A stretch of DNA of 64,000 bases from Gemmatimonadota bacterium (GTDB lineage Bacteria > Gemmatimonadota > Gemmatimonadetes > Gemmatimonadales > GWC2-71-9), in the NCBI GenBank assembly GCA_029262195.1, contig JAJCZX010000010.1:1-64000 (forward strand), read 5' to 3'. Shown in pieces: positions 52,738-62,385 of the stretch. Numbering within the stretch: the first letter of the stretch is position 1; every line of letters starts with the position of its first letter. The translations under genes were made by a program, and so were the position numbers. The notes under the pieces were generated by a model. It was not told the origin of the DNA, ran no database searches, and saw nothing but the letters and a program-made list of their open reading frames with translations.

Positions 52738-54546
52738 ATGGGATTTCTCCAGCCCTTAGCTCTGTTTGGACTGGCGGCGGCGGCAATTCCAGCGTTGCTC
52801 CATCTGATGACCAGGAGACAACCCCCTGAGGTCCCGTTCCCTGCGGTGCGCTACATACAGGAGACCGAACGCGTTCACAGCAAGCGTTTGAAACTCAGGA
52901 ATCTGCTCCTGCTGGTTCTCAGGACTCTCTTGATCGTTTTGGTGATTCTTGCCGCCTCGCGACCGGTGTTAAACCTGGGAGCCGGCTCATCGCATCCCCC
53001 GACTGCGGTTGGATTGGTGATCGACAATTCGATGTCTTCAGGACTGGTTATCGAAGGGCGGAGTGTTCTGGATATGATGCGCGAGGAGGCGCGATCTGTG
53101 CTGCGGGGGTTGGGCAACGATGATCGTTTGTGGTTGGTAACCGTTGACGGAGTGCCTCAGGCCCTGGGCCGCGTCGAAGCCGCTGAAATCATCGACACGC
53201 TCGGAACGAGCTGGGCCAGAATGGATATTGGGGAGGCGGTTCGTGCTGTGGCCGGCGCAATCGATCGGGCGCAGATGCCGAACTCTGAAGTCGTCGTCCT
53301 GAGCGACTTGCAGAGAACGGCGCTAACGTCAGGTCAGGCGGTCAGTGCCCGCGTGGTTTTCTGGCAGTCCCCCGTGCCACCTGACAATCACGGCATAGAC
53401 TCGGTTACCACCGAAGGAGCCACTCTTCGAACGGGTGGTTCGGTCGCGGCATGGATAGGAGGAAGTGGGGCGGATCCCATCGCGGCGCGTTTGTCGATTG
53501 ACGGTCGACAGATTGACAGAGCCGTGGTCCGAGCGGGCGAGCAACTGGTAATGCACGGCACTACTGGACGGGGTGCCTCTGGATGGTCGGTTGCCCACCT
53601 TGCTCTTGATCCTGATGAATTGCGTGCCGATGATACGCGCCACGTGGCAGTCCTCGAAGCGCCTCCTGCAGCGATTGATGTTACCGCTTCGATGGGTCAG
53701 TTTCTTGACCTTTCTCTGGCGGTGCTGAGAGAGGCCGGTAGGATCACAACCGGGTCGGAGGTGGTGATCGGCGTTCTGGCGGGTTCCGGTACGAGCTTGG
53801 TTTTCCCACCGGAAGATCCCGTTCTGGTAGGAGCAACCAACCGTTCCCTGGAACGTGCTGGCTCCAACCTGAGATTTGGGGATCGGGTAGATGGCGAATG
53901 GCTTCTTGAGGGCGATCTAACGCAACTACGGGACATCACCGTCCGGAAGCGCCACCGCGTGATCGGCGACGGGGAAGTGTTGGCCCGGGCGGGCTCGGAG
54001 CCCTGGTTGATAAAGGATGGAAACATTATCGTCGTCGCCAGCAGGGCAGCCCCCCAGTGGTCGGATTTGCCCTTGAAAGCCGATTTCATTCCGTTTGTCG
54101 ATTTTCTTATCAACTCACTTGCCTCAGGGGGAGCACGGCAGGTTGCGGTTACGCCCGGAAATACGTTCCAGGTTCCCCCTGGAGCTGCGGCCCTTCGCTC
54201 GGACTCCGTTCATCTGGATGTTCAACCCGACTCAAGGTCTCTGGCACCTCTGGTGCCCGGGGTCTATTTCATGACGGGGGACCAGGGCGACACGCTGGGT
54301 GCCGTGACCGTTACGCACGATCCCAGAGAATCACGGTTGGAGCAGGCCAGCCTCTCGATGCTCGCGGCCTCCTTTGGCGCAGACATCGTGGCGCCAACTT
54401 CCGATCTGGGTCCTGTGCTCTTCAACGGTGGAGGCAGAATCGACCTTACCACCGTTTTGATCGCACTCGCGCTGGTTACGGCGCTGGTAGAACTCTGGGT
54501 GGCGACGGGACGGGGAGCTGGGGGCAAGGAGCGGGGAGCGAGATAA
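52738..54546 (+). CDS. BatA-like membrane protein with vWA domain
   Basis: 602 residues immediately after the DUF58 stop. N-terminal pattern FLQPLALFGLAAAAIPALLH, then the PFPAVRYIQETERV stretch and a second helix (LLLLVLRTLLIVLVILAASRP) define the BatA N-terminal domain. A vWA-like fold follows (VGLVIDNSMSSG), and a last helix lies near residue 575. The final codons fall within a heptamer repeat, giving the odd tail GRGAGGKERGAR. Probably works with DUF58 in an envelope stress or assembly role. Confidence 0.82.
   Translation: MGFLQPLALFGLAAAAIPALLHLMTRRQPPEVPFPAVRYIQETERVHSKRLKLRNLLLLVLRTLLIVLVILAASRPVLNLGAGSSHPPTAVGLVIDNSMSSGLVIEGRSVLDMMREEARSVLRGLGNDDRLWLVTVDGVPQALGRVEAAEIIDTLGTSWARMDIGEAVRAVAGAIDRAQMPNSEVVVLSDLQRTALTSGQAVSARVVFWQSPVPPDNHGIDSVTTEGATLRTGGSVAAWIGGSGADPIAARLSIDGRQIDRAVVRAGEQLVMHGTTGRGASGWSVAHLALDPDELRADDTRHVAVLEAPPAAIDVTASMGQFLDLSLAVLREAGRITTGSEVVIGVLAGSGTSLVFPPEDPVLVGATNRSLERAGSNLRFGDRVDGEWLLEGDLTQLRDITVRKRHRVIGDGEVLARAGSEPWLIKDGNIIVVASRAAPQWSDLPLKADFIPFVDFLINSLASGGARQVAVTPGNTFQVPPGAAALRSDSVHLDVQPDSRSLAPLVPGVYFMTGDQGDTLGAVTVTHDPRESRLEQASLSMLAASFGADIVAPTSDLGPVLFNGGGRIDLTTVLIALALVTALVELWVATGRGAGGKERGAR
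54512..54546 (+). repeat. Heptanucleotide repeat overlapping the BatA-like stop
   Basis: Units GGGGAGC, TGGGGGC, AAGGAGC and GGGGAGC follow each other in exact 7-nt register from 54512, ending with GAGATAA, which contains the stop codon. Confidence 0.75.
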
Positions 54547-54816
54547 TTAAGGGAGGAGTTGGGAGAGAGGGAGCCCTCAATCCTCCGGGTTTTTTCGGTT
54601 GTTCGGCGGCTGAAGCCGCCGCTCGGCCCCTTCGGGATGTGTCTTGAAAGACACATAAGTTTCAGGGTACTTTCTAGTCCTCAGGACTACTCAATGCGTA
54701 GCATCGGCTGCGCCGCGCTTTTAAGCGCGGAAAAGGGGCGCAAACCAAAGACGATGTGGTTAGTTTCATTTCTCGTTATTTAACCCCACAGATTCAGTAA
54801 CCTCGAAGGACCATCG
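54547..54816. other. Intergenic region with four consecutive hairpins before mfd
   Basis: No gene seen. Four perfect short inverted repeats: CGGCGGCT-GA-AGCCGCCG (54604-54621), ATGTGTCTT-GA-AAGACACAT (54637-54656), TAGTCC-TCA-GGACTA (54675-54689) and CCGCGCTT-TT-AAGCGCGG (54713-54730). Loops are 2-3 nt, which suggests DNA cruciform-type or REP-like elements more than one folded RNA. None has a T-tract. Confidence 0.8.
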
Positions 54817-57800
54817 TTGCTTCCCTCCCTGATTTCGGCATTTCGAGAACTTCCTGCCTATCGCAGCGTTTCGGGGCAACTTCCTTCGGAGGGGAACTCG
54901 TTGCGCGCTGCGGGCCTGGTCGGGTCCAGTCCGGCGGTCCTGCTCGCTTCTCTTGTTCAGGATCATCCGCAGCGAGTGTTTCTCGTTATGGCCGAAAATC
55001 CGGCCGACGCCGAAAAATGGTTTTCTGACCTGGGAGTTTTGACGCCCGGGGCGGTGCGACTCTATCCTCAGCGGGAGGCGTTGGGTGAAGAGGAGCCGCA
55101 TCTCGAAATAGCTGGCGAACGGGTGGAAACGTTGGAAGCGTTGTTACACGGTCAGGCTCGGGTGCTGGTTACCACCCTCCGTGCGACCGCTGAGTTGACG
55201 CCGGTGTCGCGGTCGGTGGATCAGGGGCGCCTTATTGTTGCCAGTGGTTGGGAAGTGCGACCCGAAGACATTGCTGACAGGCTGGAATCGATGGGTTACG
55301 AGAGAGTGCCGTCGGTTCGGGACGTCGCGCAATTCGCTGTACGAGGGGGCATTCTCGACGTGTACGGGTTTGGCATGGCCGCTCCGACACGTCTGGAATG
55401 GTGGGGGGACGAGATTGTCTCCATTCGTGAGTTTGACCTCGATACGCAGCGCTCCGAATCCGAAAAAAGATCTGTAACGATTCTTCCGGTCTCCGGGACT
55501 CGTAGAGTTCTGGGCGATGGGGCGTTTGATCGAAAAAGCCTTCTTGAAATCGTCCCGCCGGACACCGTGCTCGTTTCGGGCGGACACGGCGAGTCAACCG
55601 AAGTAACCCGTGTCTGGGAGGAGGCGGCCCACCACCTGGAACTGGCCGAACGCAGGGGAGAAAATGTTCAGACGCGTGAAGCGCTGTTTTGCGACCCTGA
55701 TCATTGGGTGAAGACGCGTGATAGGTTCGCGGCCATCGAGTTCGAGCAGGCCGATGTCGACATTGATTTCTTGCTCGGCGAGCCTGCCCGCGTAGATCGC
55801 AACATCAAAGAACTCACAAAGGTAGTTTCCGCAGGTGAAACGTTAATCCTGTGTGACAACGATGGTCAGTTGGAACGGCTCGAGGAACTTCTCTCGCCCA
55901 AATCGGGTGGAGCGGTTTCGGGCAACGCCACTCTGGCACTGGGGGCTTTGAGCGCTGGTTTCAAAATGCCGCAATTAATGGTGCTCACGGATCACGAAAT
56001 TTTTTCCAGGGCCAGGCGTTTGCGGCGGGCACGACGTTACCGCCAGGCAGTAGCCATGGCGGACGAGGCACTCCGGGAAGGTGACTATGTGGTTCACCTC
56101 GAACACGGAGTCGGGATCTACAGGTCCACCGATACAATTACGCTTGGCGAAGGAAATGAAATCGAAGTTGCGGTCATCGAATATGAGGGGGGTGACCGAC
56201 TTAATGTCCCGCTTTACCGCATTGATCAAATTGAGCGATTCCGGACCGCAGATGGCGCCGATCGAGCCCCCCCGAAATTGCACAAGCTAGGTGGAACGCG
56301 TTGGGCTAAGCAGAGGAAGAAGACTGAAAGCGCCATCAAAAAAATGGCTGCGGAACTGGTGGAACTGTACGCGCGTCGATCAGTGGCCAGTGGGTTTGCG
56401 TTTCCGCCCGATACCCGGTGGCAAGCCGAGCTGGAGTCGTCATTCCTTTATGAAGACACTCCAGATCAACGCACCGCCTCCGAGGAAGTAAAGCGCGCTA
56501 TGGAGCAGGCGACGGTGATGGATCGTCTGATCATTGGAGATGTGGGGTATGGCAAAACCGAAATTGCTGTGCGGGCAGCCTTCAAGGCGGTGATGGCGGG
56601 CAAACAGGTAGCCGTGCTGGTTCCCACCACAATTCTCGCCGAGCAGCACGGATCTACTCTGGGCGACCGGATGGCCAATTTCCCGGTTCGGATCGAAGTG
56701 TTGAGTCGATTTAGGTCTGCAGCGCAGCAAAAAGTAGTGTTGGAAGATCTCAAAACCGGCAAAGTCGACGTAGTGGTTGGGACCCACCGTCTCCTTTCGA
56801 AAGATGTCTCCTTCAAGGAGCTTGGCCTGCTGGTTGTGGATGAAGAGCACCGGTTTGGTGTACGACACAAAGAGAAACTGAAGCAACTGAAACTGAACAT
56901 CGATATCATAACGCTGACCGCCACCCCCATTCCCCGGACGTTGCATCTGGCTCTTTCCGGTCTGCGGGATATGAGTCTGATAGAAACTGCCCCGCGGGAC
57001 CGGTCGCCGGTGCTCACCTTCGTGGAGCCCTGGGACGACGTTCTTATCGAAGAGGTGATTGCCAGGGAGTTGGACCGGGGCGGTCAGGTCTTTTTTGTGC
57101 ACAACCGGGTGGAGACGATTGAGACCATTGCGGCTCGAATCAGGAGACTAGCCCCCCAGGCGAGTCTGGCGGTGGGGCACGGCCAAATGAAAGAAAAAGA
57201 ACTCGACCAGGTGATGAGGAGGTTCGTTAGCGGAGACCTGGATATTCTGGTATCGACGATGATAGTAGAGTCGGGTCTGGACGTTCCCAACGCAAATACG
57301 ATGATTGTGAGCCGGGCCGAGTACTTCGGGCTTGCCCAACTGTACCAGCTCAGGGGCCGAGTGGGCCGCGGGCACCGGCGGGCATATTGCTACCTTCTGG
57401 TGCCTGACAACCTGGATCCTGCGGCTGAAGAACGCCTCAAATTGATGGAGCACCATACCGAATTGGGATCAGGATACCGGCTTGCCGTCCGGGATCTGGA
57501 GCATAGGGGAGCCGGGAATCTCCTGGGTTCTGAGCAGTCCGGACATGCCCATAATGTGGGGATGGACCTGTATTTGAGGATGCTTAACGACATGGTACGG
57601 GCCCTTCGGGGAGAGGAGGCCGGAGAGATCCATCCGCCGCCTGAAGTGTATTTCGATGGGTCGGCTCATATTCCCAGTGAATATGTAAACGATGAACGTG
57701 CCAAGCTCGACTTTTACCGACGGCTGGCGCGAGTGACCGAACTTAGCGAGATTGCGCAGTTGCGCTCTGAACTCAGGGATCGTTTTGGCCCAATTCCGGT

Positions 57801-58110
57801 GAAGGCTGAGAGACTTTTGGCCAGTACAGAATTGAGATTCCTGGGAGCCAGAATGGGGATCGAATCGATCACTGTAAAGGGCGATGTTGCCAGGGTGAGC
57901 TTTAGAACGGGAGCTGCACCGCGGCTTGCCAGGCTTACCACCGCCCTCGACGAAGTTCAGTTTGATGCTGAGGTGCGCAGGGCGATGCCGCTTTCTTTGC
58001 GGCTGACCAGGTTAGGCGGGTTGCAGCCCGGGCCTGGACTGGTTTACGCCTTTGCAACAGCGCTTGGAGAAAAAATACCGGAGCCGGTAGCAGAAACGGC
58101 CCGTGAATGA
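54817..58110 (+). CDS. mfd: Transcription-repair coupling factor
   Basis: 1097 residues from TTG 54817. N-terminal UvrB-like module, CarD-type RNA polymerase interaction domain (about 415-515; EGDYVVHLEHGVGIYRSTDT), SF2 helicase core with Walker A GDVGYGKTEIA (about 574), DEEH box (674), RGRVGRG (about 846), and the C-terminal TRCF domain. It removes stalled RNA polymerase and recruits UvrA, which is also encoded in this window. Its stop lies within the short overlap with the following leader. Confidence 0.97.
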   Translation: MLPSLISAFRELPAYRSVSGQLPSEGNSLRAAGLVGSSPAVLLASLVQDHPQRVFLVMAENPADAEKWFSDLGVLTPGAVRLYPQREALGEEEPHLEIAGERVETLEALLHGQARVLVTTLRATAELTPVSRSVDQGRLIVASGWEVRPEDIADRLESMGYERVPSVRDVAQFAVRGGILDVYGFGMAAPTRLEWWGDEIVSIREFDLDTQRSESEKRSVTILPVSGTRRVLGDGAFDRKSLLEIVPPDTVLVSGGHGESTEVTRVWEEAAHHLELAERRGENVQTREALFCDPDHWVKTRDRFAAIEFEQADVDIDFLLGEPARVDRNIKELTKVVSAGETLILCDNDGQLERLEELLSPKSGGAVSGNATLALGALSAGFKMPQLMVLTDHEIFSRARRLRRARRYRQAVAMADEALREGDYVVHLEHGVGIYRSTDTITLGEGNEIEVAVIEYEGGDRLNVPLYRIDQIERFRTADGADRAPPKLHKLGGTRWAKQRKKTESAIKKMAAELVELYARRSVASGFAFPPDTRWQAELESSFLYEDTPDQRTASEEVKRAMEQATVMDRLIIGDVGYGKTEIAVRAAFKAVMAGKQVAVLVPTTILAEQHGSTLGDRMANFPVRIEVLSRFRSAAQQKVVLEDLKTGKVDVVVGTHRLLSKDVSFKELGLLVVDEEHRFGVRHKEKLKQLKLNIDIITLTATPIPRTLHLALSGLRDMSLIETAPRDRSPVLTFVEPWDDVLIEEVIARELDRGGQVFFVHNRVETIETIAARIRRLAPQASLAVGHGQMKEKELDQVMRRFVSGDLDILVSTMIVESGLDVPNANTMIVSRAEYFGLAQLYQLRGRVGRGHRRAYCYLLVPDNLDPAAEERLKLMEHHTELGSGYRLAVRDLEHRGAGNLLGSEQSGHAHNVGMDLYLRMLNDMVRALRGEEAGEIHPPPEVYFDGSAHIPSEYVNDERAKLDFYRRLARVTELSEIAQLRSELRDRFGPIPVKAERLLASTELRFLGARMGIESITVKGDVARVSFRTGAAPRLARLTTALDEVQFDAEVRRAMPLSLRLTRLGGLQPGPGLVYAFATALGEKIPEPVAETARE

Positions 58111-58126
58111 CTTTAAGGAGAGTAGT

Positions 58127-59527
58127 ATGCGCCGGTTAGTTGTATTTGGGATCGTAATTGCCACCGCCGGGTGTGATGGCGTTGGAGGATCAGCGGACGT
58201 GGTTGCCCGGGTTGGTAACTACGAACTGCGCGTGGACAGGCTGGCACAGGTCATGGCTGAGGGAAAGAACATGCCCATACGCAGAGAAGTCGCACAGCAG
58301 GTGGCGAATCTCTGGGTGGACTATGCCGTTCTGGCCCAGACGATTGCTGAAGGAGCACCTCTCTACGATTCGGCGATAGTTGAGGCCGCAATGTGGCGCG
58401 ACGTGCAGCAGCTGATTGCGGACCACTATTACAATGAAGTGGTTGCTCCGGTTGCCAACGTTGATTCGGCGCAGTTGGATAGTATTTACAACGCCGATCA
58501 GTTCCGTTTTCTGAAACACATCGTAGTAAGGTCGGCTGCAACGGATGCTCCCCCGGTGCGGGCCGAGCGCCGCGGCCGAGCTGAGACTGCGCTGCAGAGA
58601 TTCCGCAACGGCATGTCCTGGGACGATCTGAATTCAGAGTATAACGACGATCGATCCCGAGATGTTGGCGGGAACCTTGGAGTGGTTGAGAGGGGGCAGC
58701 ACATTCCCGATTTTGAGGCGGCTGCGTTTGCTCTGGCTCCCGGTGCTATTTCAGATGTGGTGGAAACGACCCTCGGTTATCACCTGATCCTTCGCCCGCC
58801 TCTGGCAGAAATTTTTGACGATTTCAAGAGCGGAATCGAACAACGACTCATTCTCGACGCCGATACCTCCTTCCTCGACAATTTCGCTGATCAGATGAAC
58901 ATCTCTGTGCGCGGAAACGCCACAGACAAGGTTCGTGAGGCCTTCCGTAACGTCCTGGCTTCCAAAGGCTCCGACGTTCGGTTGGGAAGTTACGAGGGTG
59001 GAAGATTCTTGATGAGAGATTTCATCAGGTGGTTCGAGGGGTTTGATCCTGCGGCTCAGACGCAGATTGCCTCTCTTCCGGACGAAGACCTGGAGACGTT
59101 CCTCCGCGAGGTAATCACCAATCACGTGCTTGTCATTGAAGCCCGCAATGCCGGCATGGCACTCGATTCGTCAGACTTCGCATTTTTGAACGATGCCTAT
59201 CTGAACAACGTCGCGGTGGTGCGCGCCACAATGAACATCACCGACCAATCGCTGGGCGACACAGCTACGACGGTTTCAGAACGGAGCAGACAGCTTGAAC
59301 TGAGAATTGATCAGTATCTGCAGGCCATCGCGCGCAACGAGAGGACTTTCGTGTCGGTGCCGCCGTACCTTGCCGATACTTTGCGGGCAAGCAAAGAGTG
59401 GGAAGTTTATTCGGCAGGTGTGGACCGTGTTGTTGAACGGGCGGAAGAACTGCGGGCCCTGTTGCCTTCCAGTGAGTTTGCCCCTGGTCCCATTGGCGTC
59501 CCCGCGACGCCGCCGACCAACCAGTAA
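58127..59527 (+). CDS. PpiC-type peptidyl-prolyl isomerase, lipoprotein
   Basis: ATG 58127 with AAGGAG 7 nt upstream gives a lipoprotein signal (VFGIVIATAGC); 466 residues. A parvulin domain covers about 130-230 (FLKHIVVRSAA; GNLGVVERGQHIPDFEAAAF; TTLGYHLILR). Helical N- and C-terminal parts resemble SurA/PrsA chaperones. It is 16 bp after mfd and just before a second such protein, so the pair probably chaperones outer membrane proteins. Confidence 0.85.
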   Translation: MRRLVVFGIVIATAGCDGVGGSADVVARVGNYELRVDRLAQVMAEGKNMPIRREVAQQVANLWVDYAVLAQTIAEGAPLYDSAIVEAAMWRDVQQLIADHYYNEVVAPVANVDSAQLDSIYNADQFRFLKHIVVRSAATDAPPVRAERRGRAETALQRFRNGMSWDDLNSEYNDDRSRDVGGNLGVVERGQHIPDFEAAAFALAPGAISDVVETTLGYHLILRPPLAEIFDDFKSGIEQRLILDADTSFLDNFADQMNISVRGNATDKVREAFRNVLASKGSDVRLGSYEGGRFLMRDFIRWFEGFDPAAQTQIASLPDEDLETFLREVITNHVLVIEARNAGMALDSSDFAFLNDAYLNNVAVVRATMNITDQSLGDTATTVSERSRQLELRIDQYLQAIARNERTFVSVPPYLADTLRASKEWEVYSAGVDRVVERAEELRALLPSSEFAPGPIGVPATPPTNQ

Positions 59528-59539
59528 GTGAGGTTGAAC

Positions 59540-60895
59540 ATGCTGCGAATCTTGAGCGCCGTAGGATTGGTAATGGTCGCGCCCCAATTGGCAGTGGGGC
59601 AAGATGATGTTGAGTGGTTTCCGATCGACAAAATCGTTGCGGTTGTTGGCGCCGTACCCATCACTGAAAGCCAATTGACCCAGGAGTTGCTGGGAGTTTT
59701 TCAGGGTCGCGGCGGTATGCCGGAAGACAGTGCTGAAGTTGAAAGGCTTAAGCATGAGGTCCTCCAACGTATGATCAACGAGGAAGTGCTTGTTCAGGAA
59801 GCCAATTCCGACACGACGGTGACGGTCACCACGCTTGACGTCACGGAGGCGGTCGATGAAAAGATGGCTGAGATTCGGGATCAATTTAACAGTGAGACCG
59901 AATACGAAATCGAGTTGAAGGCTGCTGGTTTCGAAAATGCCCAACACTATCGCGAGTACCTTGGCAGACGCCAACTCAGGGATATGTTGCGCACCAATCT
60001 CATCACCACTCGCCAACAAATGGGTGATGTGCGGGAAATTCCGCCCACGCAGGCTGAGATGCGCGCCTATTACGACGCAAATATCAACCAGTGGCAGGCC
60101 CGACCGGCCACGGTGAATTTCAGGCAGATAGTTGTTAAACCCCAGGCAGACAGTGCCGCATTTGCAGACGCTATGCGATTGGCCGATTCACTGGTTGCGG
60201 CTCTCCGCGATGGTGGTGATTTCGCCGAGGCTGCCCGTACCTTTTCAGAAGACCCTGGTAGCAAGGACCTCGGCGGGGACTTAGGTTTTTTCCGTCGCGG
60301 TAGGATGCACCGGGATTTTGAGAACGTCGCTTTTCGACTGCGACCGGGGAATATATCAAACCCGTTCCTGTCTCCGTTCGGCATCCACATCGTCGAGGTT
60401 CTTCGGCGGGAACCCGCTGAGGTTCACGCGCGACACATCCTCATCATTCCACACCTTACCACGCAGAACAATGTTGATGCACGCGAAATGGCAGATTCTA
60501 TTGCCGTAATGTTGGCTAACGGGTTGCCACTCGACTCGCTGACCCGGATCTACCACGACGATTCGGAACAGGCGGTAGTCGAAGACATGCCTGAGGAAGC
60601 GCTACCCCCTCTCTATGGCGAAGTGTTTGCGCAGGCGGTTGAGAACGACATTGTCGGCCCGCTTCAGCTCCAATACGGACCCGAGTTTACGAAGCACTCT
60701 GTCATCCTCTATCAGGGACGACGTGAACCGGGCCTCCCGACCTTTGAGGATGTGAGAGACCAAATCCGGTCGCTTCTTTCCCGGGAGGCGGGCATAAAAC
60801 GTTATGTGGAAACGCTACGGGCAAATACTTATATAGATATCCGACTGCCTCCTCCGCCGACGGGACCGCGGCGGCCCGCCGTCAGTCTCAATTAG
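59540..60895 (+). CDS. SurA-like periplasmic chaperone/PPIase
   Basis: ATG 59540 is preferred over GTG 59528; both give a signal peptide (ILSAVGLVMVAPQLAVGQ). 451 residues. SurA N-terminal pattern (IVAVVGAVPITESQLTQELL; RMINEEVLVQEA), a parvulin domain at about 195-305 (FRQIVVKPQADS; GDLGFFRRGRMHRDFENVAF; SPFGIHIVEVL) and a second, degenerate parvulin-like region (about 310-415). Acts on unfolded outer membrane proteins. Ends 4 bp before pdxA, as surA-pdxA pairs do in other bacteria. Confidence 0.88.
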   Translation: MLRILSAVGLVMVAPQLAVGQDDVEWFPIDKIVAVVGAVPITESQLTQELLGVFQGRGGMPEDSAEVERLKHEVLQRMINEEVLVQEANSDTTVTVTTLDVTEAVDEKMAEIRDQFNSETEYEIELKAAGFENAQHYREYLGRRQLRDMLRTNLITTRQQMGDVREIPPTQAEMRAYYDANINQWQARPATVNFRQIVVKPQADSAAFADAMRLADSLVAALRDGGDFAEAARTFSEDPGSKDLGGDLGFFRRGRMHRDFENVAFRLRPGNISNPFLSPFGIHIVEVLRREPAEVHARHILIIPHLTTQNNVDAREMADSIAVMLANGLPLDSLTRIYHDDSEQAVVEDMPEEALPPLYGEVFAQAVENDIVGPLQLQYGPEFTKHSVILYQGRREPGLPTFEDVRDQIRSLLSREAGIKRYVETLRANTYIDIRLPPPPTGPRRPAVSLN

Positions 60896-60899
60896 AGAT

Positions 60900-61799
60900 G
60901 TGACAAAACTTGCTCTAACGATCGGCGATCCCCGGGGGATCGGTCCTGAACTCGTACACAAGGTTTTGGCAGATCCGCCTCCCGGGGCGGATCTCGTCGT
61001 TGTGGGGCCACCCGCCCTCATATCGGCCGAGTGTGAGGTTGAACCCGTCGACGCCAAATTTGTAGAAGGTGATGAAAGCTCGGCCGGTCGCGTGTCTGCA
61101 CTCTCAATAGAAAAAGCAGTGCAATTGGCGATGGCCGGAAAGGTCGACGCGATCGTTACGGCGCCTATCAGCAAGGCGGCTATCAACGCAGCTGGATTCG
61201 TTTTCCCAGGGCACACGGAGATGCTCGCACATCTTGCTGGAGACGTTGATGTTGCCATGATGCTCGCGTCCGACAGGTTGCGGGTCGTTTTGATCACAAA
61301 GCACATTCCTCTGGCGCAAGTACCGGGTGCCCTCACACGGGACGCGATCGAACGGGTTGCAAACGTGACCAAAAAGGCGTTGGTTGAAAACTTCGGTTTC
61401 CTCGAACCTCGGCTGGCACTCTGCGCACTTAACCCCCACGCTGGCGAATCGGGCCTGCTCGGCAACGAAGAGACCGACACACTCGAACCGGTCGCACGCG
61501 ATCTGGGAATTTCCGGGCCGTATCCTGCCGACACGGTGTTTGTTCGAGCTATCAAGGGAGAATTCGACGCCGTGCTGGCACCCTACCATGATGTAGGGAT
61601 GACCGCTATCAAGGTTGCTTCGTTCGGAAGCGCCGTGAACCTAACGCTGGGATTGCCGTTTATCAGGACATCCCCGGATCACGGTACCGCCTTCGATATC
61701 GCGGGGAAGGGGATTGCTGACCCGTCGTCGATGATTGAGGCGGTGAAGTTGGCGGTGGAGATCGGGGAGCGGGGAGCGGTTGGCGGGGAGCGGGGGTAA
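60900..61799 (+). CDS. pdxA: 4-hydroxythreonine-4-phosphate dehydrogenase
   Basis: 299 residues, a little short for the family. Motifs TIGDPRGIGPELVHK, TAPISKAAINAAGFVFPGHTE, metal-binding His in CALNPHAGESG, LAPYHDVGMTAIK and RTSPDHGTAFDIAG are intact. It oxidises 4-phosphohydroxythreonine in vitamin B6 synthesis. The last residues (GERGAVGGERG) come from a G-rich heptamer repeat running into the stop. Confidence 0.96.
   Translation: MTKLALTIGDPRGIGPELVHKVLADPPPGADLVVVGPPALISAECEVEPVDAKFVEGDESSAGRVSALSIEKAVQLAMAGKVDAIVTAPISKAAINAAGFVFPGHTEMLAHLAGDVDVAMMLASDRLRVVLITKHIPLAQVPGALTRDAIERVANVTKKALVENFGFLEPRLALCALNPHAGESGLLGNEETDTLEPVARDLGISGPYPADTVFVRAIKGEFDAVLAPYHDVGMTAIKVASFGSAVNLTLGLPFIRTSPDHGTAFDIAGKGIADPSSMIEAVKLAVEIGERGAVGGERG
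61764..61798 (+). repeat. Heptanucleotide repeat at the pdxA 3' end
   Basis: GGGGAGC, GGGGAGC, GGTTGGC, GGGGAGC and GGGGGTA in exact 7-nt register; the stop codon is in the last unit. Similar units occur at the end of the BatA-like gene. Confidence 0.8.
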
Positions 61800-61835
61800 C
61801 CGGGGAAGAGTCCAGAGAGAGGCGGGGTAATTATC

Positions 61836-62072
61836 ATGGAGGTGATGATGATAGGAATTGTTGCGTTATTTGCAGCGTCGGGGTGTGGTGGTGCAGTCAC
61901 CGCCAACGGCCATGTGTTTTTTGGAGACATGAGGCTTGGTGGAGGCACCTCGGTGACTTCGTGGAACCCTTCCAGCGGTGAGCTGTCCCATTTCCTGCTG
62001 ATACCCGAGATTATGATTCGATCCGTCTCTGATCAATTTCAATTTGTGGACGGCCGCGGACGTTTCGGATGA
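61836..62072 (+). CDS. Possible small lipoprotein, 74-78 aa
   Basis: Within the long gap after pdxA. GGAGG at 61839-61843 could serve an ATG at 61848, giving MIGIVALFAASGC, a weak lipobox, then a Gly-rich segment. No family recognised. Another frame on the opposite strand covers the same bases, so this is uncertain. Confidence 0.35.
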   Translation: MEVMMIGIVALFAASGCGGAVTANGHVFFGDMRLGGGTSVTSWNPSSGELSHFLLIPEIMIRSVSDQFQFVDGRGRFG

Positions 62073-62350
62073 CTTGGTGGTGGTGGTTTTTGCGGGGGAA
62101 TTTAGAGATAGAGCTGCTTCGAAGATGTTTGTGAGCGTTTGAGCCTCGACGGGAAAAGCGCGTGTGGGGACCTGCCAGTCCATCAATCGTCCGTAGCCAC
62201 TCCGCTTGTGAATTTTATCGGCGATACCCTGGCGCTCTTTCAACAGCGAGTCGAAGAGATGTCATCCTTGATTGTCGTTACCAAGTATTTGATTTCGACA
62301 AATGGTTGTTCGTGGGTAGCTCTGGATTGAGCGGTGGGAAACCCCCCGAC
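62073..62350. other. Remainder of the pdxA-CNNM intergenic region
   Basis: Between the possible lipoprotein and the heptamer repeat. Only short overlapping frames on both strands; no tRNA, terminator with T-tract or recognisable RNA element was found. Confidence 0.4.
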
Positions 62351-62385
62351 GTCTAACGGCTTGCGTCTAACTTCTGACTTCTAAC
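62351..62385 (+). repeat. Heptanucleotide repeat overlapping the CNNM gene stop
   Basis: Units GTCTAAC, GGCTTGC, GTCTAAC, TTCTGAC and TTCTAAC in exact 7-nt register. The stop of the leftward gene (62381-62383) is inside the last unit. Confidence 0.75.

Noticed and set aside
61866..62243. Leftward 125-residue frame after pdxA
   Set aside because: Composition is typical of an antisense chance frame and no ribosome binding site or motif is visible.
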